Source: Chaetoderma sp. LZ-2023a | Taxonomy: Eukaryota; Mollusca; Caudofoveata; Chaetodermatida; Chaetodermatidae | Reading direction: 5' to 3' | Assembly: GCA_034401795.1 (NCBI GenBank) | Contig: CM067369.1 | Location: forward strand, 94,927,036 to 94,991,035 | Length of the DNA: 64,000 nucleotides | Part shown: one piece after another, positions 1 through 10,977 of the stretch | Layout of the letters: each line of letters opens with the position of its first letter | How positions within the stretch are numbered: position 1 is the stretch's first letter | Program-made: the position numbers and the translations under genes | Notes under the pieces: generated by a model | Databases searched by the model: none | What the model saw: the letters and a program-made list of their open reading frames with translations, nothing else | Told to the model about the DNA's origin: nothing

Positions 1-262
1 GGCACACCGGCGCAGAGAGACTTGGAATTGAGCCTACCGGGGAGTCAGCAAATACAAAGCCACGAGAGGGCGTCGTTGCATAAATCTGTTAAGCGTGCTA
101 CGAGGTGACCTCATGAAAGCAGGACTCGAAATAGTCAAATCAAGAATGGACCTGGGGAAGCTAAAGATGTTGGCTGAGGACAAGAAATAGTGGGCAAAAG
201 CGAAGAAGTACTGATTGCAGATGTTTCTACTACTACAGCCGAAGAATACAGTAATCATAATA
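1..262 (+). pseudogene. LINE-A non-LTR retrotransposon, 3' end fragment
   Basis: This is the carboxy-terminal end of the reverse-transcriptase protein plus the 3' untranslated tail of the family seen at 60640-62040. The reading frame RGRRCINLLSVLRGDL, then MDLGKLKMLAEDKK, matches the corresponding part of the 61 kb copy, with a premature TAG at 188-190 and a frame change near base 60. The family's normal stop (a TGA after an EKD-like triplet of residues) is near 215. The DNA then reads TACTACTACAGCCG and ends ACAGTAATCAT, the same 3' terminus as the copies at 26.05 kb and 49.8 kb. The window edge cuts its 5' side. Identity is secure by comparison of copies within the window; the clade name is not. 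Confidence 0.8.
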
Positions 263-669
263 CTTTGTACGAATACTGTATGCTGAGAAGCAGCAATCTG
301 GTGTCAGTTCACCTAGCAATATGATTCCAGATTAAACAAAACCAAATATAACCCTGTCTGTTTTGCTTAGTTTGGTGAGTTTGGAGATGAAGTGACCACA
401 TCGAAAGCGTTGAAGGATCGATATTTGATTTCTCAGCCATTGGGTCATATGCACTCACAATGCGTCGTGTCGGATGTTTAATCATCTCAAAATAAATCCC
501 ATACCACACTTATCCAATCAGGCCTAGTTGGTAACGTTTGCCGCGAGATCTAGACTAGTATCTCCTCTTCTGCCTAGAATGGCTAGAAGTGCTCAAATTG
601 CTACTCCTATCATGTTTACGACCATTTAATCGTCAAGATTTGTCAAGAAGATTGAAATCTGTTACCTTT
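263..669. other. Unassigned stretch, no gene seen
   Basis: No conserved protein, no long frame and no match to the window's repeat families except possible traces near its right end, where the next P copy begins. Confidence 0.4.
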
Positions 670-965
670 TTCAACAATTGAACTCTGAATTCTCAGAATC
701 ACTATTTCAATGTGACTATAATGGTAAGCTGTTTAGGATTTTGAGATTAATTTGACTGGGAACTGCTATATAGAACAATAACATCCCGTCAAAGTAGTTT
801 CAAAATATGTAAAATAATGTGTATTAAATAGTGAATTCATCAAAGACTAATAATGCAAACACTTACTATTGGACATTTTGAGCCGTCGTGTTGGACTCAT
901 CCGATTTAATTGTGACGTCACCCATCCCTTGATTAAGATATCAGACGCTAGAGCGAAAAATCGGA
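670..965 (+). mobile_element. P palindromic MITE, diverged copy
   Basis: The core at about 731-810 has GGATTTTGAGATTAATTTGACTGGG on the left and the complementary CCCGTCAAAGTAGTTTCAAAATAT on the right, around a degraded loop. The right arm carries TGTATTAAATAG and a perfect TGACGTCA at 913-920. It is one of the most diverged copies. Confidence 0.65.
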
Positions 966-1374
966 TCCCTCCAATATCTATCTAAGGATTACGCTCAGTA
1001 TCATGGCGATAACTGAAGAAGAGAGCTATCTTGCAAGTCTTATCATGCCAATGTTAGTATTGCATTGGACTCTGTGTATTGACTCTTTGTCTTTCTGATG
1101 GCCAGTCTCTGAAGGCATAAGACTATAAGTTATAATCAGATGACATTTAAATACAAGAACATGTGTTGACATAAACCAAGATTCCGCACCAAAAACCCGC
1201 AAGAATAACTTAATCCAAAGAAAGTCCAGACGAGTAAGCATTGGCAGGTCGTGACCTGCGGGTCTCTGTCGAGGTGTACACAGCCTGTATATACTTATTA
1301 TTATTATTGTTGTTGCTGTTCTCTGAGGGCCTCAGGAAGATCACATGTTGATGATTTACCCTCAATAAAGAACG
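966..1374. other. Unassigned stretch; possible LINE 3' tail at right
   Basis: No supported gene. The last 120 bases end with CTCAATAAAGAACGA directly before the ATT microsatellite. That resembles a retroposon 3' end with a trinucleotide tail, but no coding part is attached. Confidence 0.25.
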
Positions 1375-1375
1375 A

Positions 1376-1433
<58 letters not shown>
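1375..1433. repeat. (ATT)n microsatellite
   Basis: About 19 uninterrupted ATT/TTA units. Isoleucine-rich open frames through it are artefacts of the repeat. Confidence 0.95.
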
Positions 1434-1719
1434 GTCAGGCTCTGGCTACTTTTCTGTCCCAAAAGGAACGGCACTCTCGCTACAATCATAGCCTTACTAA
1501 TTAGCACCAATAGACAGGGCAAAAATGTACACTACATCAACGTAATTTGTCAGTCTTTCAGTACGACCATTCTACTGAGCATCTCAGAAGAAATACATGT
1601 GGAAACTGAACACTCAATCCCGCTAAAGTATATAAGTAGTATAAATGAAGTTTCGCTCGATATTAACGCCTCTACATAACATGCCACACTAGACAACACC
1701 ATACTCTGGTATCTAATGG

Positions 1720-2030
1720 GTGAATACAGTTTTAGTTATGCCACGCCCATCTCTAGCCAAGGTCGAACCACGCTTCACCCATGTTGGGAGCGATCGATCC
1801 CTGCCCCCTCTGAATCTCAATTACCCAGAACACTATACAGGTAATTCATATGGCAGAAAAAGCGCCCAATTAAATTAGTTTCAAAATATTCACAGAATGG
1901 TTATTACGTTGTAAAAACATACACTTCGTACAACAACTCTTAGACATACAATTCGTACACATAACGGTCTTTTAAAAGTTCATGATGGACTCATTCAATA
2001 CGCATTTTGATTGTGACGTCAGCCTACATG
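1720..2030 (+). mobile_element. P palindromic MITE, left hairpin arm lost
   Basis: The GC-box arm (GCCACGCCCATCTC) and GATCGATC are followed by only the right hairpin arm (GCGCCCAATTAAATTAGTTTC at about 1860-1885). The CRE arm follows, with TGACGTCA at 2014-2021. Confidence 0.75.
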
Positions 2031-2300
2031 CTCTCCCTGAATCTGAACTTCCAGAAAACTATACATGTAAAGTGTTGAATATTGTGAAACTAATTTGACT
2101 GGGCACTACTGCTGCCTAAGGCAGCAACAGCGCCCACTTAAATGAGTTTCAAATATTCAACATACTGTTTATTAAATAGTAAAGACTATTAAGCGTTTAT
2201 GACGGACTTAATTACGTCATTCATGACGTCATCAATTATTACGTCAGCCTACACGTGACGTGGCTTATCATGCCGTGATGTCTGATCGATTGACTAGATT
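2031..2300 (+). mobile_element. P palindromic MITE, abutting the previous copy
   Basis: The core at 2073-2160 shows both arms around TGCTGCC-TAA-GGCAGCA. ATTAAATAGTAAAGAC and several CRE-like motifs follow, including TGACGTCA at 2224-2231. It lacks much of the GC-box arm and sits head-to-tail behind the preceding copy. Confidence 0.8.
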
Positions 2301-2309
2301 CATATATTA

Positions 2310-2520
2310 ACCATTTGAACCCTGAATTTTCAGCATCCCAAGTTTAAGGTAACTATATATGCGGGCTTTGAATATTTTGAAAATAATTTGACGGGGGAAC
2401 GTTGTTGCCATAGAAGCCCAGTCAATTTAATTTCAAATAGTCAACAAAATGGCTCTTGCATCGTTGAAGATTTTTCCATTTTGGCTTTTCGGAGTCAAAG
2501 CGTTCAAAGCACACTAATGC
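2310..2520 (+). mobile_element. P-related palindrome, diverged
   Basis: Core at 2367-2447 (TTTGAATATTTTGAAAATAA, then GTTGTTGCCATAG). Its ends differ from standard P and resemble those of the copies near 700 and 50250, suggesting a subfamily. Confidence 0.6.
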
Positions 2521-2618
2521 CAATGATATACGATTTGAAGATAAGATGATAGGAGAAACAGATTGTCATCTGGGTAAAGCAACAGTACCCACATTGTAAT
2601 ATTGCACGGCCCTCGAGC

Positions 2619-2850
2619 GCCCCCCCCCCACCCACCCTCCACTCCGCCGCCACCACCCCCACCACCGCCACGGCCACCACCACCACCACCACCACCACCA
2701 CCACCACCACCACCACCACCACCACCACCACCACCACCCCCACCACCTCCACCCCCACCCACCCCACCACCAACCCACCACAGCCCCAACACAACAACAC
2801 CACCCACACCACCCCCGCACCCCACGCCCCCAATCCGCCCCCACCACCGT
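2619..2850. repeat. C-rich / (ACC)n microsatellite tract
   Basis: A strand-asymmetric run: a C10 tract, then about 25 CCA/ACC units, then irregular CCCCACC repeats. The complement is G-rich with many GGG/GGGG runs, so it could form G-quadruplexes. Proline-, glycine-, tryptophan- and valine-rich frames here are artefacts. Confidence 0.9.
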
Positions 2851-2929
2851 GTCGGGTGAACGTACAACAGGGCTATGTTAGTGAGCGTATGTTAGTACGA
2901 TGCAGTGCTCATGGTTTAGAAATGAAATT

Positions 2930-3220
2930 ACGAAATCAATCTAAGTTCTTCAGGCAAGATTCTGTAAACTCATTTCGACATTGATATGGGCATGGAAATT
3001 GCCATGAGTCTGCCGGTATGGCACTGAATTTCTTTCTATATTCAACGCTGAAATTATGGTGTCTTCCCTCAAAGGTCGTTGCAATTAGATTTAGCAATTT
3101 ACCGCTCGAGCTTAACACTCCCAACTCACATCAATATCGTGAAGAAATAGATAGGTCCGCAGGGGAAATCCGGTTTACGTCTATCAAAGACTCTCCGTAA
3201 ATTGTATCTAATCCAAGATA
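2930..3220 (-). repeat. Inverted fragment of unit C
   Basis: Its reverse complement matches the middle of unit C (compare 12655-12900 and 17450-17690): the TGTATCTAATCC-AGATACAT segment, the GCAATTTACC block and the block with CAACGCTGAAATTATGG. It is the only piece of C outside the 10-35 kb array. Confidence 0.7.
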
Positions 3221-3303
3221 CATAAAAACCCCGAAATATCACATAATATACCGTGTTTGTTTCAGTACTCGCTAATTGTTCTGTATGGAATGAAGGAATC
3301 CTA

Positions 3304-3833
3304 GGTCAAGTTCGATTCGCTAACTATAGTCAGTTTCATGAGTTACTGAGCATGCGCAGTTGCTATGCCCCGTCGAACTTGATCGTAGTCGACTATAGTT
3401 CGTTGGTACCAGGTTCCCTATTGAATTACTATTACAGAAAATTTGGAGTCGGGTACCAGTCTCCATTAACCCTTTCTGTCGTCTGTTTTGATGACATACG
3501 AAAATGGGTTATTTTTGTCCGCTAATACGTCAAAAATCGTCCATATGGTATAAAGTGGGAAGGAATACGGGCTTTGGAACATTGACATACAATGGGAAAG
3601 CATAATTTCATCAAACCTAAGTTATTTAGTGAAATATTTACACTTTTATATGCATTTATTCATGGCAAGCCATCGGTGTCCGCCATTTTGAAATTTACGC
3701 AAATATCGCACTAACAATCTGAACCGAGGTCGGGTGCTCGGTTGACTATAGTTGACTAGCTAGTTAACTATTTGAAGTTCGAATGATATTCTAGTTAGCT
3801 ATAGCTAACTATGGTTAGGAGTCGAACTTGACC
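3304..3833. mobile_element. MITE with GGTCAAGTTCGA terminal inverted repeats
   Basis: The left end (3304-3329) begins GGTCAAGTTCGATTCGCTAA. The right end (3806-3833) is its inverse, reading GGTCAAGTTCGACTCCTAAC on the other strand. A direct CTA lies immediately outside each end, consistent with a 3-bp target duplication. The interior holds further inverted AACTATAGTT motifs and no coding frame of note. One copy only in this window; superfamily unknown. Confidence 0.65.
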
Positions 3834-3849
3834 CTATCTGCTGGTCAAG

Positions 3850-4210
3850 TATATGACGTCATAAAGAATTACATCATATGTAGGCTGACGTCACAATCAA
3901 AATGCGTATTGAATGACGTAGCCCCTCAAGGACTTTTAGATGTCCGTTATGTGTAAGAATTCTTTTACTTCTGAATAACCATTCTGTGTATACTATATTT
4001 TGAAACTAATTTTTACTGGCCGCTGTTGCCATAGGCAGCAAAAACACCCTGTCACATTAGTTTTAAAAGTATTCATCAGCGTACATGTTTAGTTACCTTG
4101 GTATTGGGAATTCGGGGTAGATCGATCCCAACACAGGCAACGCGTGGGTGGAGATTAACTAGAGATGGGCGGGACATAGCTAAAATTGGATTAACCTTTA
4201 TTCATCAGTC
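3850..4210 (-). mobile_element. P palindromic MITE
   Basis: CRE arm with TGACGTCA at 3854-3861 and 3886-3893, core at 3990-4080 (CTGTTGCCATAGGCAGCA), then GATCGATCCCAACAC and GATGGGCGGGACATAGC. Nearly full length. Confidence 0.85.
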
Positions 4211-4214
4211 ATCT

Positions 4215-5090
4215 TTTAATATATATATATATATTCGCTGAAGTATTACATGCCATCCATTAAATTTGAATTATGATTGCGAGCTACCGTCTATATCGCT
4301 AATAACATACATTTTGTGATTGGGGATCTCTTGTGCGTAACGGAAACAGGGTTCCATTCTATTAGTGATTGATGTTTGTCTTGAAGAGTATGAAAATGAC
4401 AGGACGAATCGGCTTAAAATTGAATACCGTCTTAACTTAACCAAAAGTCTCGGCCTATCTGGATGACAATAACTATCCAGGTAACGCAGGATACTGCCCA
4501 ATATTGGCCCAGTACCGGCCCGTTACATCATGGTATGCTAATTATAATGACGAGGATAGCGTGGTCCGGCGTGTGGCCATCGTTCTATTGCACATGCCTA
4601 GCTCTCCCGTTCCGCTCCTACTGTCCTTGCAGGATTTTGATGTCGGAGCTTAAGAAGTTATTGAGATGGTACGCGTCTATCGAGTCCCTGATTCCAGGTC
4701 CCATTCACGCCATATCGAGGCTAACTTTATTTCTGTATATTATTGGTAAATTCCCCAGTTTTTGCACTGATACTCATTTATACTCCTGTGTGGGGAGGGA
4801 CAAGGATGGAAGGGGATTGCCCATGTTTCCAACGACCGCGAGATAGCGCACAGCTCAGTCGCAAACCGGGTTCTCGGGCTAAGTAGTCCTGAGTGCTAGC
4901 CACTACATCAAGCCGTCGCATTCTATCCGCAATAACTTCACGAAGCTTCATAAATATAAATAATAAGCTGGGTAAGTCAACTTCCGCCAATGACATTGCG
5001 CGATAAGAAAGAAAGAAAATCTGATTGGCAGACTTAAAACCGCTTGATCGGCTCTGTAATGTCACGTCGCAGAGCAGATCAGATCATCAA
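4215..5090. other. Unassigned stretch
   Basis: It starts with a short (TA)n run near 4220. Open frames up to 127 codons exist on both strands, but none shows a recognisable domain or reappears in another copy. No gene supported. Confidence 0.3.
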
Positions 5091-5094
5091 ATGA

Positions 5095-5215
5095 ATGTTA
5101 GTACGACCGGTTACGTTAGTACGAATGGTTATTAAGTAGTAAAGACATGCAATTCGTGCACATGATGGGCTCTTAAGAGGTCGTGACGTGTTTTAATTGT
5201 GACGTCAGCCTACCT
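5095..5215 (+). mobile_element. P MITE, CRE arm only
   Basis: TATTAAGTAGTAAAGACATG, then CAATTCGTGCAC, then TGACGTCA at 5200-5207. The rest of the element is missing. Confidence 0.6.
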
Positions 5216-5300
5216 CCACCGTTTTTTTATCATGATTTCATGTACTGGACTGATATATTGGATTCCTATATTGTGCACCGTTTGTGTGAGCGGTTGACAA

Positions 5301-6163
5301 GACCTGCTGAAGATATTTCGCGCAACTTTATTGACAATCATTTCTTACTCATGCAGCAACAACGTTGTCAAATTTTTATCAGAATACTCAGCGAGCTTTC
5401 TATTTTGTTAGCTAACAAAGGCCTACACAATAAGTTAGGCCTATATGGTATAGGGAATCAAGACCCAGTCTCAGATACGCTTGAAAATTCTGTTCATTTC
5501 ATTGTCAATCAGGAGGTAAGCGTATTATTCTATTCACGGTAGGCATTGTCAGAAGCGATCGTGCATGTGCTGGTGGATCTTTGTGAACAGATTTCGCTCT
5601 GAAATCGGCCTTTTAGGCCTAACTAATTGTGTATGCACTTGCACGCAATCAAAACAGGAAGTCCGATGATTATTCTGAGAAAAATCTGACAACGCTGTTG
5701 CTGCCTGAGTAAGAAATGAATGTCAATAAAGTTGCGTGAAATATCTTAAGCAAGTCATGCAACGTTGACTACACTGCTGATTATTTTGAGAACAATTTGA
5801 TTGAAAGTTGTTGCGTCAACGATTTTCAGCCAAATTGTTATCGAATCTTTATCTAGTGACAATTGTATTATCAGCTGATTATATTGACAACAATTTGACG
5901 GAAAGTTGTTGCTGCTATAGGCAGCAGCAGTTTTCAGTAAACCTGTTATAAATATATTTGTTGTCACTTGCATTAGTGTTACGAGAATGGTTTTATACCA
6001 ACAATTGCTCACCAGCGAAGACAATAGAGTCTGAAATAATGGCGCCAGCAAATATCAATCTAAAATGGCGACTACGGTTCTCGTTAGTTAAAGTGCCCAT
6101 AAATTAACAAATAGTCATAAATTTAGCTAGGATATGCATCTTTTAAGAATAGATGAGAACTTT
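5301..6163 (+). mobile_element. Element B, copy 1 (left end missing)
   Basis: Matches element B at 30546-33762 once FB2 is removed. It begins CAAGACCTGCTGAAG and contains its inverse near 5720-5760, so it folds back on itself. A P-like hairpin GTTGTTGCTGC-TATA-GGCAGCAGCAG lies at about 5905-5930. It ends GAATAGATGAGAACTTT near 6163, the B terminus. The uninterrupted site GAATGTCAATAAAGTTGCG at 5715-5733 is the empty equivalent of the FB2 insertion point. No transposase, so non-autonomous. Confidence 0.75.
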
Positions 6164-6169
6164 AACTGG

Positions 6170-7570
6170 CAACATAAACTGCTCAATGTAGCAGAACACG
6201 CGCATGCTTAAACAAACGCGTAATGGTATGGAGAAACGGTCAGGCAAATTCATGGTGTCACAAAATGTGACCATACCCATCCCCCTTGGGATGAGAAGAA
6301 CACTACATACCAAGGAGGAAAAAACGCGAGGTCTGCCATTTGGCAAGCTGTCAACTACCCAGGAGCGCGAGAATATGAACACATTTATTATAACGGTAAT
6401 CCCAAAGTACTGTAAAATTAGGAACTTGATTTGTATTGATAATTGTCTTGGATCGCATGGCCGCATGGTGCTTACCATGCACTACTACTAGTGGATCACG
6501 CCAACTTGAATCAGGTGATAACCCGCATAGCCTTTATATCGGGGATCAAGAATATGACAGTGAGTGGAGTGAGTACGTCACGCCGCGCAATTGTCACACA
6601 TTGCGAATAAGTAGTGGTACTTGCATACTACACACAAGGACCTTCATTGCATATGACTACAGGTTTCTAATCACGCATCATTAAATGCAGGATTAGAAGT
6701 TTATCTTTTGTAAATAGAAATAATGATTACTTAGTTTTCAAATAAAATTCAATCACATTTATGGACAAGTCTTGACATATTGGACGTTCCCTCAATCAAA
6801 TCAGAACACGAAGTCATGTTATTACTATATGATGTCTTTACGATGTCTTAGAGTAATGGGACGGTGGGGGGTTTTCGAATCCTCATAGTCGGTTTTCTAT
6901 ACGTGAATAATACATTTAGTGGGTATTTGATGCACCCATATCTGAGATAATAGGCCGAAAATGTCGAAATAACAGCCAAACTGGGTATGACATAATTTTT
7001 CACTTTCCGATTGGTAGATTTTGCTAGATTTTTGGTGTGTTATGCTGTACAGGTCCTCAAATCTAAAACCACAAAAAAAATCCCCATGAGTTGCACTTTC
7101 TGAGAGGTTATGCATAACAGATGATGAACGATTTTAAAATGTAAGCGTGAGATGGGTGGGACGCCATTTAGAAAAAAACTCCAGGGTACTGGATCGAAAT
7201 GTGGATTCGGTAATGATATTGATAGTCACTCTTAGTAATATCGCCTCAAGTTTTATCAAGATCCGTTCATCAATAATGCATGGGTAATGATTTAAAAATT
7301 TAATAGTGGGGCCTTAAAACCAGCAGGGAACTGAATCGAAAATAGGGCTCTGTTACTATGTCGGCACTTAGACCTAAAGTACACGTGTGGAGTTTGAATG
7401 AGATTGGATGAGAACTGTACGACTAGCATAAGTAGTAGTATTAGTAAAGCGAAACGAAATATCCACCACAACACAGCGCAACGAACAAGAACATAAGAAC
7501 CAGATTGATGAAACATACCAATACGATATTACATGAAAATAGCTTCTGAGGAACGAGATTGAACGGAAAA
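6170..7570. other. Unassigned stretch
   Basis: No repeat family of this window and no protein motif recognised. The longest frames, on both strands at 6143-6490, overlap each other and show no domain. The right half is AT-rich. Confidence 0.3.
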
Positions 7571-7572
7571 GG

Positions 7573-7995
7573 GCAAGCAACAGCATCCAGTCAAATTAGT
7601 CTCAAAATATTCAACATCCTACTTGCATTCCTTTCTGGAAATTAACCCTCCAATGACTAAATTTATTCGAAAAATTTAAACATTTACTTATTGAGCGTCC
7701 ATTTGCAGGCCAAGAGAAGACTATTTTTGAAATTTTACCACTGTATTGACTGGCTCGGTTACCAAGCCAATGATTTCAGTGGTAAAATTGAAAAAATAGT
7801 CTTCTCTTGGCCTGCAAATGGACATTGTTAAAAACCACTACAGAGGACGGTTTTGGCCGGTTTCGTCACGAAAGGGTTAATAATCATGGGAGGAGTTCAG
7901 GGATCGATCGATCATAACATGGGCGAAGTGTGGGTGGAGTGTATCTAAGGATGGGTGGGGCATAGCTAAACTGGCTTCCTCCATTACATAGGGCA
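7573..7995 (-). mobile_element. P MITE split by a TTAA MITE
   Basis: The right hairpin arm (CAACAGCATCCAGTCAAATTA) and TTTCTGGAAA lie left of the inserted element. GGAGTTCAGG, GATCGATCGATC and GATGGGTGGGGCATAGC resume to its right. The left half of P is absent. Confidence 0.8.
7642..7880. mobile_element. TTAA-flanked palindromic MITE (piggyBac-type), 239 bp
   Basis: It starts TTAACCCTCCAATGAC and ends GTCACGAAAGGGTTAA, so both ends carry TTAACCCT as in piggyBac-type elements. Inside are two arms of about 65 bases beginning GTCCATTTGCAGGCCAAGAG, around a loop with GGCTCGGTTACCAAGCC. It sits inside a P copy with one TTAA at each junction. Related copies lie at 31973, 43062, 49330 and 60083. 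No coding capacity. Confidence 0.85.
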
Positions 7996-8028
7996 GGCCT
8001 TTTATTTAGTGATCAAATTCTATGAAGC

Positions 8029-8145
8029 ATGCCGGTGCTCATTCTCTTCGTCGCAGCAGCTACTGGTTGTGAAGCAGAGTCATGTCCATGTAACTGTGCA
8101 GAAGATGTTAATGAACAGGAACGCCACGATCATATTGTAGCTTAA
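8029..8145 (+). CDS. Small frame resembling a secretory signal peptide
   Basis: A 38-codon ATG-to-TAA frame. It starts with a hydrophobic stretch (PVLILFVAAAT) and a GCEAES segment that would suit signal cleavage, followed by a CPCNC cluster and an acidic end. It could be the first exon of a secreted cysteine-rich protein, or chance. No promoter, splice partner or homologue can be shown here. The hydrophobic core and Cys cluster are what the sequence shows; secretion is inference. Confidence 0.2.
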   Translation: MPVLILFVAAATGCEAESCPCNCAEDVNEQERHDHIVA

Positions 8146-8877
8146 TTGCCATGTGACAATATCAAGTTTCCTTTTCCATGGCAACCCCGACCACTTTGAT
8201 AAATGTGTTCCTGAAACATTTCTCAACAACGCTTCGTTCTAAATGAGCACGACATTTCTCTATTTACCACGTCGTATCTGGACAACCGTGGACTTAGCAT
8301 GGAACAGTGGAATTAAACTGGGTTGATATAATTTGCAAAAGCATGTCAGGAATATCACGGAAATACGAAATCTGAGTAAGAGTGCTATTACGCTTTGAGT
8401 GCATTTATATTTTTGCATTCATATCCTGGAAATGTCTCAGGAAATAAGTTCTGGAATCCTTCCGCTTTTTAATAAGGAGACCTCCCGAGAGAATGGTTGA
8501 CTCATTCAAGCCAGCACGCACTCATATCGACTTGTGATTTGGTGCGAATGTATAGACCAGATGCTCGGATAATGACAAAAGTCAGCAATGAAGGCCTGCC
8601 ATAAAATGAGTTATGCAATTGATTAAGTTGACATTGGTGGCTATAGCCACACGTGCGGATGTCTCAATGTAGCCTAGGAAGTGTGCATACCCGCGCACAC
8701 GTGTACAACAGTATGTATATGGGAATATACGCGTGAGCAAACGAAAAAATGCATGGACACGGCATTGTGCATGTAGACCACACATATGTTATTAGATCGT
8801 TCACAAAATTCATCTAAATACTCACAAGTTAGTATGATAATTGTACACGCATGCGATTCTCGAAGGCTGTGATCTAA
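8146..8877. other. Unassigned stretch
   Basis: No repeat of this window and no protein motif recognised. A minus-strand frame running in from the tetranucleotide tract has no independent support. Confidence 0.3.
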
Positions 8878-9186
8878 TGAATGAATGAACGAAACGAACG
8901 AACGACCGAACGAACGAACGAACGAACCAACCAACCAACCAACCAACCAACCAACCAACCAACCAACCAACCAACCAACCAACCAACCAACCATCCAACC
9001 AACCAACCAACGAACGAGCGAGCGAACGAACGAACGAACCAAGGAACCAATTAACGAACGAACCAACGAACGAACGAACCAACAAACCAGCGAACGAACT
9101 AACAGGCCAACGAACGAATTAACTAACCAACCAACCAAGCAGCCAGCCAGCCAACCAACCATCCATCCATCCATCCATCCATCCAT

Positions 9187-9236
<50 letters not shown>

Positions 9237-9332
9237 GGCCAGCCAGGTAGCCATCCATCCATCCATCCATCCAGCAATCCATCCAGCTACCCATCCAACA
9301 CCAACACTAACAACAACAACAACAACAACAAC
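8878..9332. repeat. Compound tetranucleotide microsatellite with (AAC)n end
   Basis: Blocks of related 4-mers follow one another: GAAC, AACC (about 18 units near 8924-9000), GAAC/GAGC again, AACC/AGCC, ATCC, AGCC (about 16 units), ATCC, then (AAC)n at 9305-9332. Neighbouring blocks differ by single-base changes of the unit. Because 4 is not a multiple of 3, all frames are open in places; long 'proteins' here are artefacts. Confidence 0.95.
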
Positions 9333-9334
9333 AT

Positions 9335-9984
9335 GGCCCGGCTTTAGAGATTCGTTCCGGATCTAAAAGCCTTACAGGTCAAGTTAGGCCTTTGAACATA
9401 ATTGTTATAGAAAGCTCCATCGCATCACATACAAATCTGGCGACAAGACAAATGAGTACGCCAAGCAGCAAGTCTCCATCAATGCAGGTAGCCTAGTACA
9501 TTTACTCCCAGTCCAGATTTTCCACGCCAACATCTTCGCAACAGAGCAGTAATATGGGTTAGGCTATTTGATGAAAGCGTTTTGGCTGGCAATCGATTGG
9601 TAAATCATATTCTTAATAGCGCCGTTTAGTGCGAATGATACTTTGTATGTGTGTTGGGGTATATGGCTTGGGCTTTTAGTAATATGCCATTTGAAGAAAA
9701 TACCATTCATTGATAGCTATATTCAATGCTGACATCTATTTTTACCCGCGTCGTTAGACGCAAGAGATATGCGAGCAAGGGGTGCTTCTTCTTCTTTTTC
9801 TTTTTCTTCCCCTTGCTCTTTAAGACATTTTCTTAATAACTCTGGTTCTCCTGGAGGGATCTCCAAATTTGGAGGGACGCATGCCGAACAGATGCGCCAA
9901 TTTATCCGAAACAGCGTTTAGCAGCAGTTTTCAAAATAGACACGTTTACACATTCATCAGTGACTCTGGTTCTACTGGGGGCAA
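9335..9984. other. Unassigned stretch
   Basis: No coding or repeat assignment. A pyrimidine-rich run (TTCTTCTTCTTTTTC) lies near 9785-9815. Confidence 0.3.
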
Positions 9985-10084
9985 TCCTCTCCAACACGGG
10001 CGGTAACAGAGATAGACGGGGAATAGCTAAAGCTGGATACAACTATTGAGTCATCCGCGTAAAGGAGCACTAGAATTGACTCTT

Positions 10085-10312
10085 CCGGCTTTTGCTATGC
10101 CTTGCCCATCTCTAGCTAACCTCCGCCCACATCGCGCTCCTGTTGGGATCGGTCGATACCTGAATTCCGTGAGTATCAATTTCAATAAAACTATACAGGT
10201 AAGCTGTTGAATATTTCGAAACTAATTTGACTGGCTGCTGTTCTGTCTATGGCAGCCACAGCGCCCAGTCAAATTGGGTTCAAGCTATTCAACAGCATGC
10301 TTATTAAACAAT
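10085..10312 (+). mobile_element. P MITE, cut in the CRE arm
   Basis: GC-box arm, GATCGGTCGATACC, core at 10204-10297 with both hairpin arms, then CAGCATGCTTATTAAACAAT, where it stops and unit X begins. The CRE arm is absent. Confidence 0.8.
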
Positions 10313-10975
10313 ACCTAGATCAAGTAAAGGACAGGAGAAACATGTTCACCTTGTTATACACCCATCCACAGCCGCTGGAGAGAGTTTATGAATTATGTAT
10401 ACATGATACGTTATGTTACTATATATGTTATGTATGACTTCAAATACTTGACGGCCTATATTGATCTGAAGCAATTTTACCATCTACTATAAAGTAAGCG
10501 TCCACAAAGCCAATAAATGCGCAGAATACTTGATTGTAGACTGCATTGCTATGTTAAGATGTGGTCCATTGTTGTATACCCTTTTCTGACCACACCACTG
10601 CTATCTAGTAAGTGTGAATGTTTGCCTCATTCTGAAGCCTACCTAGTCCTCAGATCAGACGCAAGGCAGGTGAAAGCGTGTACTTCCCGGACAGTAGGAG
10701 ATTACCGTTATATGGTTTACAAAACGAACAGCATCAATCACCGCAAAGAGGAAAACAGGTATAAATGATGTATTGATTGATGGCAATGTCTCGTGGCAAT
10801 GGCTCTGCATCAAACCTCAAGTAAGGCAGCAACATGCTCCGAGCCATCATATTTGTAACGAAATAAAGCTTCTGACAACGGTAAAAGTGATGGAAGGCAA
10901 CGCTGGTCTTATCCAAAAACACTTGCAGAGGCTGGAAGAAAATGCAAAATCAATCCATGTTTTTCATATCCATGG
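10305..10975 (+). repeat. Unit X, copy 1 of the ~5-kb composite
   Basis: Shares CATCCACAGCCGCTGGAGAG, GCAATTTTACCATCTACTAT, GTGGTCCATTGTTG, TTACAAAACGAACAGCATCA and GATTGATGGCAATG with 14470-15265, 20540-21600 and 25090-25408. Frames on both strands stay partly open between copies, but none shows a recognisable domain. It is always followed by a minus-orientation P copy. Confidence 0.8.
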
Positions 10976-10977
10976 CA

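Noticed and set aside
2504-2867. Several long frames rich in Pro, Gly, Trp or Val
   Set aside because: They are translations of the ACC/C-rich microsatellite in different frames.
8674-9294. 206-codon minus-strand frame and partners on both strands
   Set aside because: Produced by the tetranucleotide tract, which rarely generates stops; no non-repeat domain.
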